Below the pieces are notes generated by a model that searched no databases, was not told where the DNA came from, and was given only the letters and a program-made list of their open reading frames with translations. DNA of 64,000 nucleotides from Streptomyces globosus (GTDB lineage Bacteria; Actinomycetota; Actinomycetes; Streptomycetales; Streptomycetaceae): assembly GCF_003325375.1 (NCBI RefSeq), contig NZ_CP030864.1, positions 310,001-374,000 on the forward strand, in the 5' to 3' direction. The translations under genes and the position numbers were made by a program. Shown here one piece after another: positions 35,074 through 42,493 of the stretch (position 1 is the first letter of the stretch; the number at the start of each line of letters is the position of its first letter).

Positions 35074-35615
35074 CCACGTCTGCACCCGCCATACGGCGGC
35101 ACGCGACGCTCACCCCGGCCTTGAAGGCCGTGATCGGAGACCTGTACGCCCTGGTGCGCGCCGATCTCCTTGACCACCCGAACTACCGCCTGGACGTGTT
35201 CCTGGAGCGGCTGGACCGGCACGCCGCCGAACCGGGTTGGGCCGTGGTCATCGCGCACGGCTCCGACGCCGCCCCGGTCGGCTACGCCTATGCCAACAGT
35301 GTGGGGCCGGGTGACCGGTGGTGGAAGCGGCTGAACTCGCCGGCTCCAGTCCGGTACACAGGCAAGGACGCCGTGGCTGTCAAAGAGATCGGCGTCATCC
35401 CCGCCTGGCGCGGGATCGGCGTATCCCGACATATGCATGACGCGCTACTGGCCGACCGCGGCGAGCCCCACGCGACGCTGATGGTGAACCCCGTTGCCGG
35501 CGATGGGAAGGTGATGCGCCTGTACGAGGGTTGGGGATACGAGGAGATCGGTGTGGTGCAGCCTTCCCCAGATTCACCGTGGCTGGTGTGCATGGGACGC
35601 CCTCTCCGCGCCTGA
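35070..35615 (+). CDS. GNAT-family N-acetyltransferase
   Basis: 181 residues. The GNAT acetyl-CoA site is visible as VKEIGVIPAWRGIGVSRHMH (beta4 followed by the R/Q-x-x-G-x-G/A-type loop), with the C-terminal GWGYEEIG strand. It is translationally coupled to the preceding HTH-TPR regulator. Substrate unknown: it could act on the lanthipeptide N-terminus, give self-protection, or be unrelated. The upstream pair faces away from the biosynthetic operon. Confidence 0.85.
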   Translation: MTTSAPAIRRHATLTPALKAVIGDLYALVRADLLDHPNYRLDVFLERLDRHAAEPGWAVVIAHGSDAAPVGYAYANSVGPGDRWWKRLNSPAPVRYTGKDAVAVKEIGVIPAWRGIGVSRHMHDALLADRGEPHATLMVNPVAGDGKVMRLYEGWGYEEIGVVQPSPDSPWLVCMGRPLRA

Positions 35616-35625
35616 CGAATGCGCC

Positions 35626-35714
35626 GGAGCGGGGATGCGGCGCGGGGTCGACAGCTCGACGACGCTTGGCATGCAGGGCCTCCATCGGAACATCCCAGCC
35701 GGGCGCGGGGTAAC
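35626..35714. CRISPR. relic of a CRISPR array, two degenerate repeats and one spacer
   Basis: Two degenerate repeat-like blocks (35626-35652, ending GCGCGGGGTCGAC; and 35687-35714, beginning GGAACATCCCAGCC) flank a 34-base spacer. The block and spacer match the old end of array 2 (24088-24150): both contain CGACGAC and CAGGGCCTCCA in the same order after a GGGGTCGA repeat end. It is about 9.7 kb from array 2 and just 10 bases after the GNAT stop. 35715-35980 shows nothing else supportable. Confidence 0.55.
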
Positions 35715-35980
35715 GGCCGAACCAGCCGCGGCGCCGGATCCGGTCCGCGGCAGTGGCCGACATGCCGCGGTGCGCTGCCGCAAAGCTTTGGGCAGGGCCG
35801 GGCGGCTCCGTTACCTTCGCGACCCGACGCCCCAAGCCTCCTCTGGCCGGGCGGCGTGCTGTTCCGCAGGCCGAAAGGGCCCGAGAGGCGTGGAAACAAC
35901 CTCAGGCGCAGGACAAGCCGAAGCACGGGAGAAGACGGGATGGAGTTTGCCCGGCCTTCTCTTCGCAGGGGGTTGCCGTC

Positions 35981-36181
35981 GTGCTCCGTCACACCACCGT
36001 GTGGTCGTGGTGGACGCTGCTGTGGGGGCCGCTGCCGTTGCTCGGCGCCGCCACGGCGGTGCACGAGTGGCGGCTGTCGGCGCGCAAACGGTGGCGGATC
36101 GGCGTCATGGAATGGCTTGCCCTCGTCTGGGCGAACTTCGGCTTCGCGGTGTGCCTGGCGGGCGTCTGGGTGCTGGGCTGA
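35981..36181 (+). CDS. small two-helix membrane protein
   Basis: 66 residues from a GTG with AGGGGG 9 bases upstream. Two hydrophobic helices (VWSWWTLLWGPLPLLGAATA and WLALVWANFGFAVCLAGVW) are joined by a short basic loop (RLSARKRWRIG). Trp-rich. No family recognised. It converges on the HTH gene ending at 36189, leaving only 7 bases. Confidence 0.6.
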   Translation: MLRHTTVWSWWTLLWGPLPLLGAATAVHEWRLSARKRWRIGVMEWLALVWANFGFAVCLAGVWVLG

Positions 36182-36188
36182 CCGGTTG

Positions 36189-36935
36189 TCAGGGCCGCGC
36201 CGCGGCGTCGTCCGCTTCGGCGGCGGGGGGCTTCGCGTAGAGGATCTCGCGGGCCTGCTCCGCGGCGCGGACAATGCTCTCGGTGACGAAGTCGACGAAG
36301 CGGGCGATGTTCTCGAGGCGGGCGGCCGCCGGGGTGTCGGGGCCGAGGATGCCGACGCCCTGGCGGGCGACCACGACGAGTTGGGCCGTGGAACGGGCGC
36401 TGGCCAGCATCGACTGGTACCAGACGTCGTTGTCGACGATGTAGCGCTCGCGGCGGCGTTCGTCTCGCTCGCGGCGTACGAGGCCCTGCTCCTCCAGGAA
36501 CGCGATCGCCTTGGAGACGGACGCCGGGCTGACCTGGAGCCGCTGGACCAGCTCGGCCGCGGTGAGGCTGCCGGCGTCGGTGGTGTACAGGCACACCATG
36601 ACACGGGCCATCATCTTCGGGACGCCCGATCCCACGAGGACGGTGGTGAACTCCTCTTCGTACCGGCGTACTTCCTCGGAGTCGCGGCCGTGGGGCTGCG
36701 GGGGCGTCGGCGCGTTGCGCGGGGCCGGCTTCCTGCGGCGCTGGGCGCGCTGCTCGGTGGCGCGGTGCGCCAGGTCGGCGCGGTAGGCGGTGTGGCCGCC
36801 GTTGCGCATGACTTCGCGCGTGACGGTCGAGGTCGGGCGGTCGAGGCGCCGGGCGATCTCCGCGTAGGCGAGGCCGTCGGCCAGTCCCCGTGCGATCTGC
36901 TGGCGTTCCTGCTGGGTGAGCCTGCCTCCCGGCAT
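36189..36935 (-). CDS. GbsR/MarR-like regulator with an extra N-terminal HTH
   Basis: 248 residues. The first ~45 residues form an HTH_38-like motif as in IS30-type transposases (RLTQQERQQIARGLADGLAY, then AEIARRLDRPTSTVTREVMR). A basic linker leads to a winged HTH of the GbsR/MarR type (LTAAELVQRLQVSPASVSKA, IAFLEEQGLVRRERDERRRE). AAGGAGG precedes the ATG. It is divergent from the DUF4097 gene; the space between contains a GCAACGA/TCGTTGC inverted repeat and a TGCAA-CGA-TTGCA palindrome, probable sites for this protein. Confidence 0.88.
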   Translation of the reverse strand: MPGGRLTQQERQQIARGLADGLAYAEIARRLDRPTSTVTREVMRNGGHTAYRADLAHRATEQRAQRRRKPAPRNAPTPPQPHGRDSEEVRRYEEEFTTVLVGSGVPKMMARVMVCLYTTDAGSLTAAELVQRLQVSPASVSKAIAFLEEQGLVRRERDERRRERYIVDNDVWYQSMLASARSTAQLVVVARQGVGILGPDTPAAARLENIARFVDFVTESIVRAAEQAREILYAKPPAAEADDAAARP

Positions 36936-36988
36936 GGCGCCTCCTTTGCGTTGCGGGACTCCAGTATAGCGTTTGCCCGCAGTTCATT

Positions 36989-37043
36989 GCAACGACCGCC
37001 GGGTGATCGTTGCGTTATCTTCTGCCTCGGTGCAACGATTGCA
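36989..37043. promoter_or_regulatory. candidate operator: TTGCAACGA inverted repeats
   Basis: GCAACGA (36989-36995) and TCGTTGC (37007-37013) form a perfect inverted repeat with an 11-base centre; 17 bases on, TGCAA-CGA-TTGCA (37031-37043) is a second palindrome with the same core. The block lies between the divergent regulator and DUF4097 genes. TCATTGCAACG also occurs at 57602, at nearly the same distance from the matching promoter. Confidence 0.6.
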
Positions 37044-37086
37044 GGGCTCTGAGCTGCCAAAATGACCGCTTCTCGCAATGTGTTGA

Positions 37087-37132
37087 TTGCCTACATGGAA
37101 AACGCAACGTAGCTTTTCTCATGTCGGAAACA
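37087..37132 (+). promoter_or_regulatory. promoter of the DUF4097 gene, shared with the 57.7 kb hydrolase promoter
   Basis: TTGCCT (37087-37092), a 17-base spacer and TAGCTT (37110-37115) fit a sigma-70-type promoter. Positions 37100-37132 match 57719-57751 at 31 of 33 bases, covering the -10 and the initially transcribed region. Confidence 0.65.
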
Positions 37133-37176
37133 GCGGGCCGCAAGGGCCCGCCGACCCACTCCAGGGAGAACGCAGC

Positions 37177-37845
37177 ATGCAGACCTTCGCCACCCCCGCC
37201 CCCGTCTCCGTCGTCCTCGACGTCCCCGCGGGCAGCATCCGCTTCATCGCCGCGGACCGGGCCGACACCACCGTCGAGGTGCTGCCCGCGGACGCCTCCA
37301 AGGAGCGCGACGTCACCGCCGCCCAGGAGACGACGGTCGCCTGCACCGACGGCGTCCTGACCATCACCACGCCGAAGAAGAAGGGGCTCCTGGCCGGCGC
37401 CGGCTGCGTCGAGGTCACCGTCCGGCTTCCGGCCGACTCGCACGTCGAGGCCAGGACCGCCTCGGCCGAGTTCCGCGGCGTCGGACGGCTGGGCGAGGTC
37501 GCCTACGACAGCGCCCACGGCACCGTCAAGCTCGACGAGGTCGCCGCCGCCCGCCTCACCCTCCAGGCCGGCGACATCACCGTCGGCCTCCTCGGCGGAC
37601 CGGCCGAACTCCGCACGCAGAAGGGCGACCTGACCGTCACCGAAGCCCGCCGCGGCCCGCTCACCCTGCGCACCGAGCACGGCGACATCACCGTCGGCGC
37701 CGCCCGCGGCACCTCCGCCTCCCTCGACGCCGGCACCTCCTACGGCCGCATCCACAACGCCCTCGCCAACGCCGACGGCGACGCCCCGGCCCTGCCCATC
37801 CACGCGACCACCGCCTACGGCAACATCACCGCCCGAACCCTGTGA
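37177..37845 (+). CDS. DUF4097-family beta-strand repeat protein
   Basis: 222 residues with no signal peptide. It is built of short beta repeats (VLDVPAGSIRFIAADRADTT, KLDEVAAARLTLQAGDITVG, ELRTQKGDLTVTEARRGPLT, LRTEHGDITVGAARG), the right-handed beta-solenoid type of DUF4097. The start has GGGAGAA upstream. Function in the family is unknown. It faces the two-HTH regulator and probably answers to it; a near-identical promoter drives a hydrolase at 57784. Confidence 0.9.
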   Translation: MQTFATPAPVSVVLDVPAGSIRFIAADRADTTVEVLPADASKERDVTAAQETTVACTDGVLTITTPKKKGLLAGAGCVEVTVRLPADSHVEARTASAEFRGVGRLGEVAYDSAHGTVKLDEVAAARLTLQAGDITVGLLGGPAELRTQKGDLTVTEARRGPLTLRTEHGDITVGAARGTSASLDAGTSYGRIHNALANADGDAPALPIHATTAYGNITARTL

Positions 37846-37884
37846 CACCCCACCGGCCGCACGGCCACCGAGGCCGACAGCGCT

Positions 37885-37906
37885 CCCGGCGCCGAGGGGC
37901 GCCGGG
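37885..37906. terminator. bidirectional terminator hairpin
   Basis: A perfect 9-bp stem (37885-37893 with 37898-37906) and 4-base loop lies between the convergent DUF4097 and HAD genes. Confidence 0.6.
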
Positions 37907-37932
37907 GCGCGCCGTCACACCTGCACCCCGCA

Positions 37933-38553
37933 CTACGCGCCGGCCCGCCCGCGCTCCACATGGGCCGTGATGCGGGCGATCGTGGCGGCGTTGTCCACGA
38001 AGAGATGGCCCTGCATGCCCGCCGCGCGGGCCGCCTCGACGTTCACCGCCACGTCGTCGACGAAGAGACAGTCCTCGGGCCGCACGCCCAACTGGGCGCA
38101 GGCCGTGCCGAAGGCGCGCGCGTCCGGCTTGCCGACGCCGATCTCGTGCGAGTAGACGATCCGCTCCACCAGCCGGTCGAAGCCGTAGCGGGCGGTCTCC
38201 CGCTCCCGGGCGCCGACGAAGCTGTTGCTGAGGATGCCCAGGCGGCATCTTCCGCGCAGCCCGTCGACGTAGGCGATGAGCTCCTCGTTGGGCGTGCCCA
38301 GGTACTCGGCCCACAGGTCGGCCATGAAGGCCTCGGCGTCCGCCGCGTCGAGGCCGAGGCGCGTGGCCGCCTGTTCGTGCACGTCCCTTTCGCTGATCGC
38401 CCCGACGCTGCCGGCCTGCCAGACGCCGCCCATCCGCTCGTCCACGGTGCCCGGCGGCAGCCGCAGCTTCTCCTCCCACCGTTGCACCCACCCCGTCTCC
38501 GGGGTGAACTCGAGAACGCCGCCGATGTCGAGGATGACGCAGGTCCCGGTCAC
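37933..38553 (-). CDS. HAD-superfamily hydrolase
   Basis: 206 residues from a GTG with GGAGGGGG upstream. HAD motif I is VILDIGGVLEF (nucleophile Asp; the usual second Asp is Gly, as in several subfamilies), motif II LGILSNSF, motif III Lys in GVGKPDARAF, and motif IV CLFVDDVAVN. It resembles the HAD-IA group that includes epoxide hydrolase N-terminal-like and haloacid dehalogenase-like phosphatases. Substrate unknown. Convergent with the DUF4097 gene. Confidence 0.9.
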   Translation of the reverse strand: MTGTCVILDIGGVLEFTPETGWVQRWEEKLRLPPGTVDERMGGVWQAGSVGAISERDVHEQAATRLGLDAADAEAFMADLWAEYLGTPNEELIAYVDGLRGRCRLGILSNSFVGARERETARYGFDRLVERIVYSHEIGVGKPDARAFGTACAQLGVRPEDCLFVDDVAVNVEAARAAGMQGHLFVDNAATIARITAHVERGRAGA

Positions 38554-38926
38554 AACAACCCCCTCCCCGCGCTGTTTGCGCGTGATCCAGGGAACAACTG
38601 TGGCCCAGCCCCCGGGAACGCCCACAGTGACGCCGGTCACGGCGCTGGTGACGTGCGAGGGCCCGACCGCGCCGACCGTGGTACACCGGGTGTTCCGGCG
38701 GTCCGCCCTGTATCCGGCGGTCTGCCGGTACAGGTTGCCCCGTGGAACCGGCAGCGAGCACGTGAACCGTGGCACCGACCAGGACGGCGGAGACGTCCCT
38801 GGCGCCGGCGCCGGGAACCTGGTGTCAGCCGGACCGCTTGCCGGTCGAAGGAACGAGGTCCGGCCGTGGACGCGCCCGCCCGCAAGGGGATAGGCGCGGA
38901 CAGAATCCCCATCGCTGACCGCGCGG

Positions 38927-39238
38927 GTGCGGGCCTCGGCCGGGTTCGTGCCCAACGCCGAACAGTCGGCCGCGGCCGCGCAGTCCTCGGCTGACCGGGC
39001 GAAGCAGGCGGCCGTCACCGCGCATACGGCCGCGCGCTCGGTGAACTACTCCGCCAACCGCGCTGGAGTTGGCACTGGTGGCCGGCGGTCCGGTGTGGAC
39101 CCCTCGATCGGTCGGTCCGCCGTCAGCACCGTGCGGACCGGAATCGGCTTGCGGGCCTCCCAGCTCCACGGTCGGGACGTCGTTTCCGTCGTTTTGCGCC
39201 ATTCCCAAGGTGGCGGCTGCCAAGCGGAGCTCATGTGA
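38927..39238 (+). pseudogene. possible fragment of an Ala/Gln-rich helical exoprotein
   Basis: A GTG-started frame of 103 residues begins AEQSAAAAQSSADRAKQAAV followed by THTAARSVNYSANRAGV-like sequence, resembling the Ala-rich helical repeats of large secreted Streptomyces proteins (ALF-type). The second half looks non-coding. It may be a remnant; otherwise 38554-39250 has no gene. Confidence 0.25.
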
Positions 39239-39250
39239 TCAAATGACTCC

Positions 39251-39775
39251 ATGGGGGATACACGCATGGCGCTGGGGCCGCTGGAACCTGTCGAAGGTGT
39301 CTGGGCGGTCGGGGACGCTCACCGGCCTGGCGGATCGTGGCTCGAGTGCCGTGAGGAGGGGATGTTCCGGCAAGCACCCGAGGGAAGCGAGCTGATCGCG
39401 TGGTCAAGGATCATGCTCGGGATCGGCGTCTACATCGGGCGTGGATACCCCCGCTCAGGTGATTTCACGCTGTTGGGTTTGGCCAGCAACATGCCCGGTC
39501 CTTTCAGAGGGCGTGGTGGAGGCCACCTCGACATGACGCTCCGCCACCCCTACGAGGACCGGAAGCTGACCTTCACCCGGCACGCACATGCGTACCGGAT
39601 CATCGACACGTTCCTCTTGGCAAGCCTCCTGTCTCAGCTCGTCGAGGCGGGTGAGGCACACCGCCTCGGCGACCCCGAATGGCTGAGCCGCGTGGTCGGC
39701 CGCCTGACGCCGCTGAGCCCCTGGCTCACGCGCAACAGGCTCACCCAAGCGGTGGAGCAGGCTTGGCAGGTCTGA
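39251..39775 (+). CDS. hypothetical protein
   Basis: 174 residues, soluble, with GLASNMPGPFRGRGGGHLDM and TRHAHAYRIIDTFLLASLLS segments. No family recognised. The ATG at 39251 is taken; an ATG at 39266 has a GGGGGA ribosome site and may be the true start. GC3 is lower than in neighbours, which may mark a transferred or fast-evolving gene. It stands alone, with non-coding DNA on both sides. Confidence 0.65.
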   Translation: MGDTRMALGPLEPVEGVWAVGDAHRPGGSWLECREEGMFRQAPEGSELIAWSRIMLGIGVYIGRGYPRSGDFTLLGLASNMPGPFRGRGGGHLDMTLRHPYEDRKLTFTRHAHAYRIIDTFLLASLLSQLVEAGEAHRLGDPEWLSRVVGRLTPLSPWLTRNRLTQAVEQAWQV

Positions 39776-40365
39776 TCCACGTGGCCGCCGCCACGGGCCA
39801 CCCGGCCGGCAGCCCCTGGCGAGTCCGGCGCCCTGCGCTACACCGCCGGCCTGGACGGCCGCGCAGACGAGAACGCGGGCAGCTGTGAGGGAGTAAGCGG
39901 TCGTCCCTTGAGGCGTGCCCTCCTGGACCGGACAACGGTCTTGAGGCGTGGTGCATCTGTGGGGTAGTCATGTGCTCGCCCCGCGTAGGGCTGCATCGGT
40001 GGAGGGGGTTGCGTGGAAAGGGACGTGGAGTGGGAGCGCAGCGCTGAGCGGTGCCGAACGCGTACGAGCGGGTCCTCGCGGAGGATCGATGGATGATACG
40101 GGAGAAACTGCGTACCAGTCGCGGTGGGGGCGCACGTCGCCGTCTGGTTTGCGCTGGCTCTGGCCGTCGTCCGCCGGCGCGGCGGTCGGGTCCCGTAGGC
40201 GATCGAGCGGGCATGCACCGCGATTTTCGGCTGGGCCCAGTGGCTCTGACCTGGCCTGGCCTGGCATGACCTGATCGGACCGGTGCGGGGGCTGGCGGAG
40301 GCTGGTGCATGCCGCTCTCCGCGCATGTCCGATCGGCGAGCCGCCGGTTTCCCGATCGGCGGCGG
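39776..40365. other. gene-poor interval
   Basis: 590 bases. A short coding-like stretch (PNAYERVLAEDRWMIREKLR near 40051-40112 on the + strand) fades into low-complexity sequence and is not called. No repeat, tRNA or strong terminator was seen. Confidence 0.4.
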
Positions 40366-41283
40366 TCATACGGCAGGGGAGGGCGAGGGCAAGGGCGGGG
40401 GAGCCGGCATGGGTTGGGGTGCCGCCGGCAGCGGATCCCCGAAGGCTTCGCGGGCCGTGGCGAGCACCGCCGCGGCGAGGCCGCGTGCGGCCCCCGCCGT
40501 ACGGCCGCGGATGCGGGACGGCCGGGCCGCGAGGCCGTGCGTCCGGATGTCCGCGTCGTGCGGGAGGTGCACCACGGCCGCGGTGTGCGGGGCCAGCATC
40601 GTCGCGGCCGCCCGGGCCACCGCCGGGAGGCGCCCGTCCGAGGCGGCGGAGAACGCGACGACCGTGCGCTGCAGGGGCATCCCTTCGCAGTGGCGGAGGA
40701 CCTCCACGGCCTGTTGCAGCCGGTGTACGCCGCCCGCGGTGGACTGTGCGCACAGCACGGGCACGGCGTACGGGAGGGCGCACCAGCCGCGGGTCAGCCC
40801 CGGCAGGCCCGCCCAGTCGGCCGCGGTGATGTCGAGCGCGACGGGGTGGGCGGTGTCGGCGACGAGGACCTGCCAGCCGCCGGCGGCGGCCAGTTGGTAC
40901 CAGGCGGCGGGGTCGGCGGGGAGGGGCAGTGGGGCGGCGCTCCACTCGCGGCCGTCGGTCAGCACCGACCACCTGCCCTCGGCCGCCGGCCGGACCGCGG
41001 CCGCGTCGCGGATCTCGGCCCGGCTCAGCGGCCGGTCCGGCGGAAGGGCCCCGAGACCGCCGCCGCCCTGGGCGCCCGCCGTCCAGGCCGGCCAGGGGGA
41101 GCAGAGCCGCGCCGACAGGTCGGCGACGACCGTGTCGCCGAGCCGGGCCAGCGCGTCCGCGAGCAGGCAGGCCACCGTCGACCGGCCGCTGCCGCCGCCG
41201 GCGGCCATCACGGGCACCACGAGGCGCGCCGATTCGGGGATCCTCTCCGATGCCGGTTCGCCCCGTCCCAGTCCCAGTCCCAT
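40366..41283 (-). CDS. MinD/ParA-like ATPase with degenerate P-loop
   Basis: 305 residues. RLVVPVMAAGGGSGRSTVAC resembles the deviant Walker A of the SIMIBI/ParA class, but both signature lysines are replaced (AGGGSGRST against KGGxGKT), so nucleotide hydrolysis is doubtful. A switch-like VLVADTAHPVALDI segment and a C-terminal VVAFSAASDGRLPAVARAAA region follow the fold. The C-terminus is Pro/Ser-rich. Role unknown; it may be a regulatory pseudo-ATPase. It is divergent from the gene pair at 41541. Confidence 0.75.
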   Translation of the reverse strand: MGLGLGRGEPASERIPESARLVVPVMAAGGGSGRSTVACLLADALARLGDTVVADLSARLCSPWPAWTAGAQGGGGLGALPPDRPLSRAEIRDAAAVRPAAEGRWSVLTDGREWSAAPLPLPADPAAWYQLAAAGGWQVLVADTAHPVALDITAADWAGLPGLTRGWCALPYAVPVLCAQSTAGGVHRLQQAVEVLRHCEGMPLQRTVVAFSAASDGRLPAVARAAATMLAPHTAAVVHLPHDADIRTHGLAARPSRIRGRTAGAARGLAAAVLATAREAFGDPLPAAPQPMPAPPPLPSPSPAV

Positions 41284-41540
41284 GAATTCCCGGACCCCCG
41301 CCCGTGCACGAAGGCTGACTTGTGTGAATTACGTATCCGCGGCTATCGCATGGACGGCGGCCGCGCACCCTGTACCGCCCACCGGGGGAGCCGGTTGACG
41401 GATTCGTCGGTCCTGCTCAACGAGCGCACATGGCATAGTGTCACGATCTGCGATGCGATCGCGGTCGCGGCAACTACCGGCCAGGGTGGCCACGTTGGCT
41501 ACGGCGTTCGCACATCAGTGAGGCGTCGCGAGGGAATTCA

Positions 41541-41813
41541 ATGAGGGTGAAGCGCTGGCCGGCGCCGGCCATGGCCGGGTCGCTCGCCGGATACGACGCG
41601 GGCCGGGGCCGTGTCGAACAGTTCCGCCGGATCCCTCCGGTCGCATTTGCCCGCAGGCAGACGCACGCCTACGTCATCAGGCAAATCCCCGAAGGCGACG
41701 GCCGTCTGCCCGCCGGCAACCTCTGCCCCCGCGTCGTCCCGTACGCGAGCCGGCGGGACTCGTCGAGCCGCATGACCCGGGTGACCGGCATGCGCAGGGG
41801 GGCGGAGTGGTGA
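41541..41813 (+). CDS. small hypothetical protein
   Basis: 90 residues, basic, Arg-rich. The ATG has GAGGGA 5 bases upstream, and the stop overlaps the start of the next gene. The mid segment RRQTHAYVIRQIPEGDGRLP looks protein-like; the last 20 residues are low complexity. No family recognised. Confidence 0.45.
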   Translation: MRVKRWPAPAMAGSLAGYDAGRGRVEQFRRIPPVAFARRQTHAYVIRQIPEGDGRLPAGNLCPRVVPYASRRDSSSRMTRVTGMRRGAEW

Positions 41814-42451
41814 GCGAAGGCGAGGTGTTCCGCCCGTGGGGCGTGGTGGCCGCGGCCTTCTGGACGGGCGCGCCCGGGCCCACCCCCGACCTGCCCGGGC
41901 CCACTCCCGAGCCGCCCGCTGCTGCACCACCGGCATCCGCCGGACCCCCGGACGTGCCTGCCCGGATCGCCGTCATCGCCGCCCTGGCCGCCGAAGGCAG
42001 CGTGGACCAGGCCGTGCTGCACGCCGAGCAGCTCGACACCGCGTACGGAGCCGCCACCGCCGGAACCCCCACCACCGCCCTCGCCGACATCCGCGAGGTG
42101 CGCGGCTACCTCGCCAGCCTGGCCGGCGACACCCGGGCGGCGGTCGGCTGGTACCTGGACGCGCTGCGCCTGCGTGCCGCCCTGCAAGGCCCCGCGCACC
42201 CCGACACCGGGGCCGCGGTCCGCCGCACGTACAGCCTCTGGCGAACCGTCGCGGACCCCGCCCTCGGGCAGGCCCTCGGCGCGGAACTCCTGGCCACGGC
42301 CGTCGCCGTCCAGGGCCGGGACAGTGCGGCCGCACGCCGCATCCGTGCGGTCCTGGCCGACCCGGCCCCCGACTGGTCGCACGACACTCCGACCGAACTG
42401 ACGGCGTCCTGGGAGGACGCCTTCACCCTCTGGGAACGCGAGGACCCCTGA
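41810..42451 (+). CDS. TPR-like hypothetical protein
   Basis: 213 residues. After a Pro-rich stretch (~18-45), helices of TPR type follow: ARIAVIAALAAEGSVDQAVL, ADIREVRGYLASLAGDTRAA and VGWYLDALRLRAALQGPAHP. GTGs at 41807 and 41810 are possible starts. It overlaps the 90-residue frame upstream, suggesting coupling. Likely a protein-interaction adaptor. Confidence 0.75.
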   Translation: MSEGEVFRPWGVVAAAFWTGAPGPTPDLPGPTPEPPAAAPPASAGPPDVPARIAVIAALAAEGSVDQAVLHAEQLDTAYGAATAGTPTTALADIREVRGYLASLAGDTRAAVGWYLDALRLRAALQGPAHPDTGAAVRRTYSLWRTVADPALGQALGAELLATAVAVQGRDSAAARRIRAVLADPAPDWSHDTPTELTASWEDAFTLWEREDP

Positions 42452-42493
42452 CGTCCGCCCCCGCCCCCGTCCCCTGCCGGCAGGCGCCGCGGC

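Noticed and set aside
40051..40269. Short plus-strand frame beginning PNAYERVLAED
   Set aside because: Only the first ~20 codons look coding and no ribosome site or family supports it.
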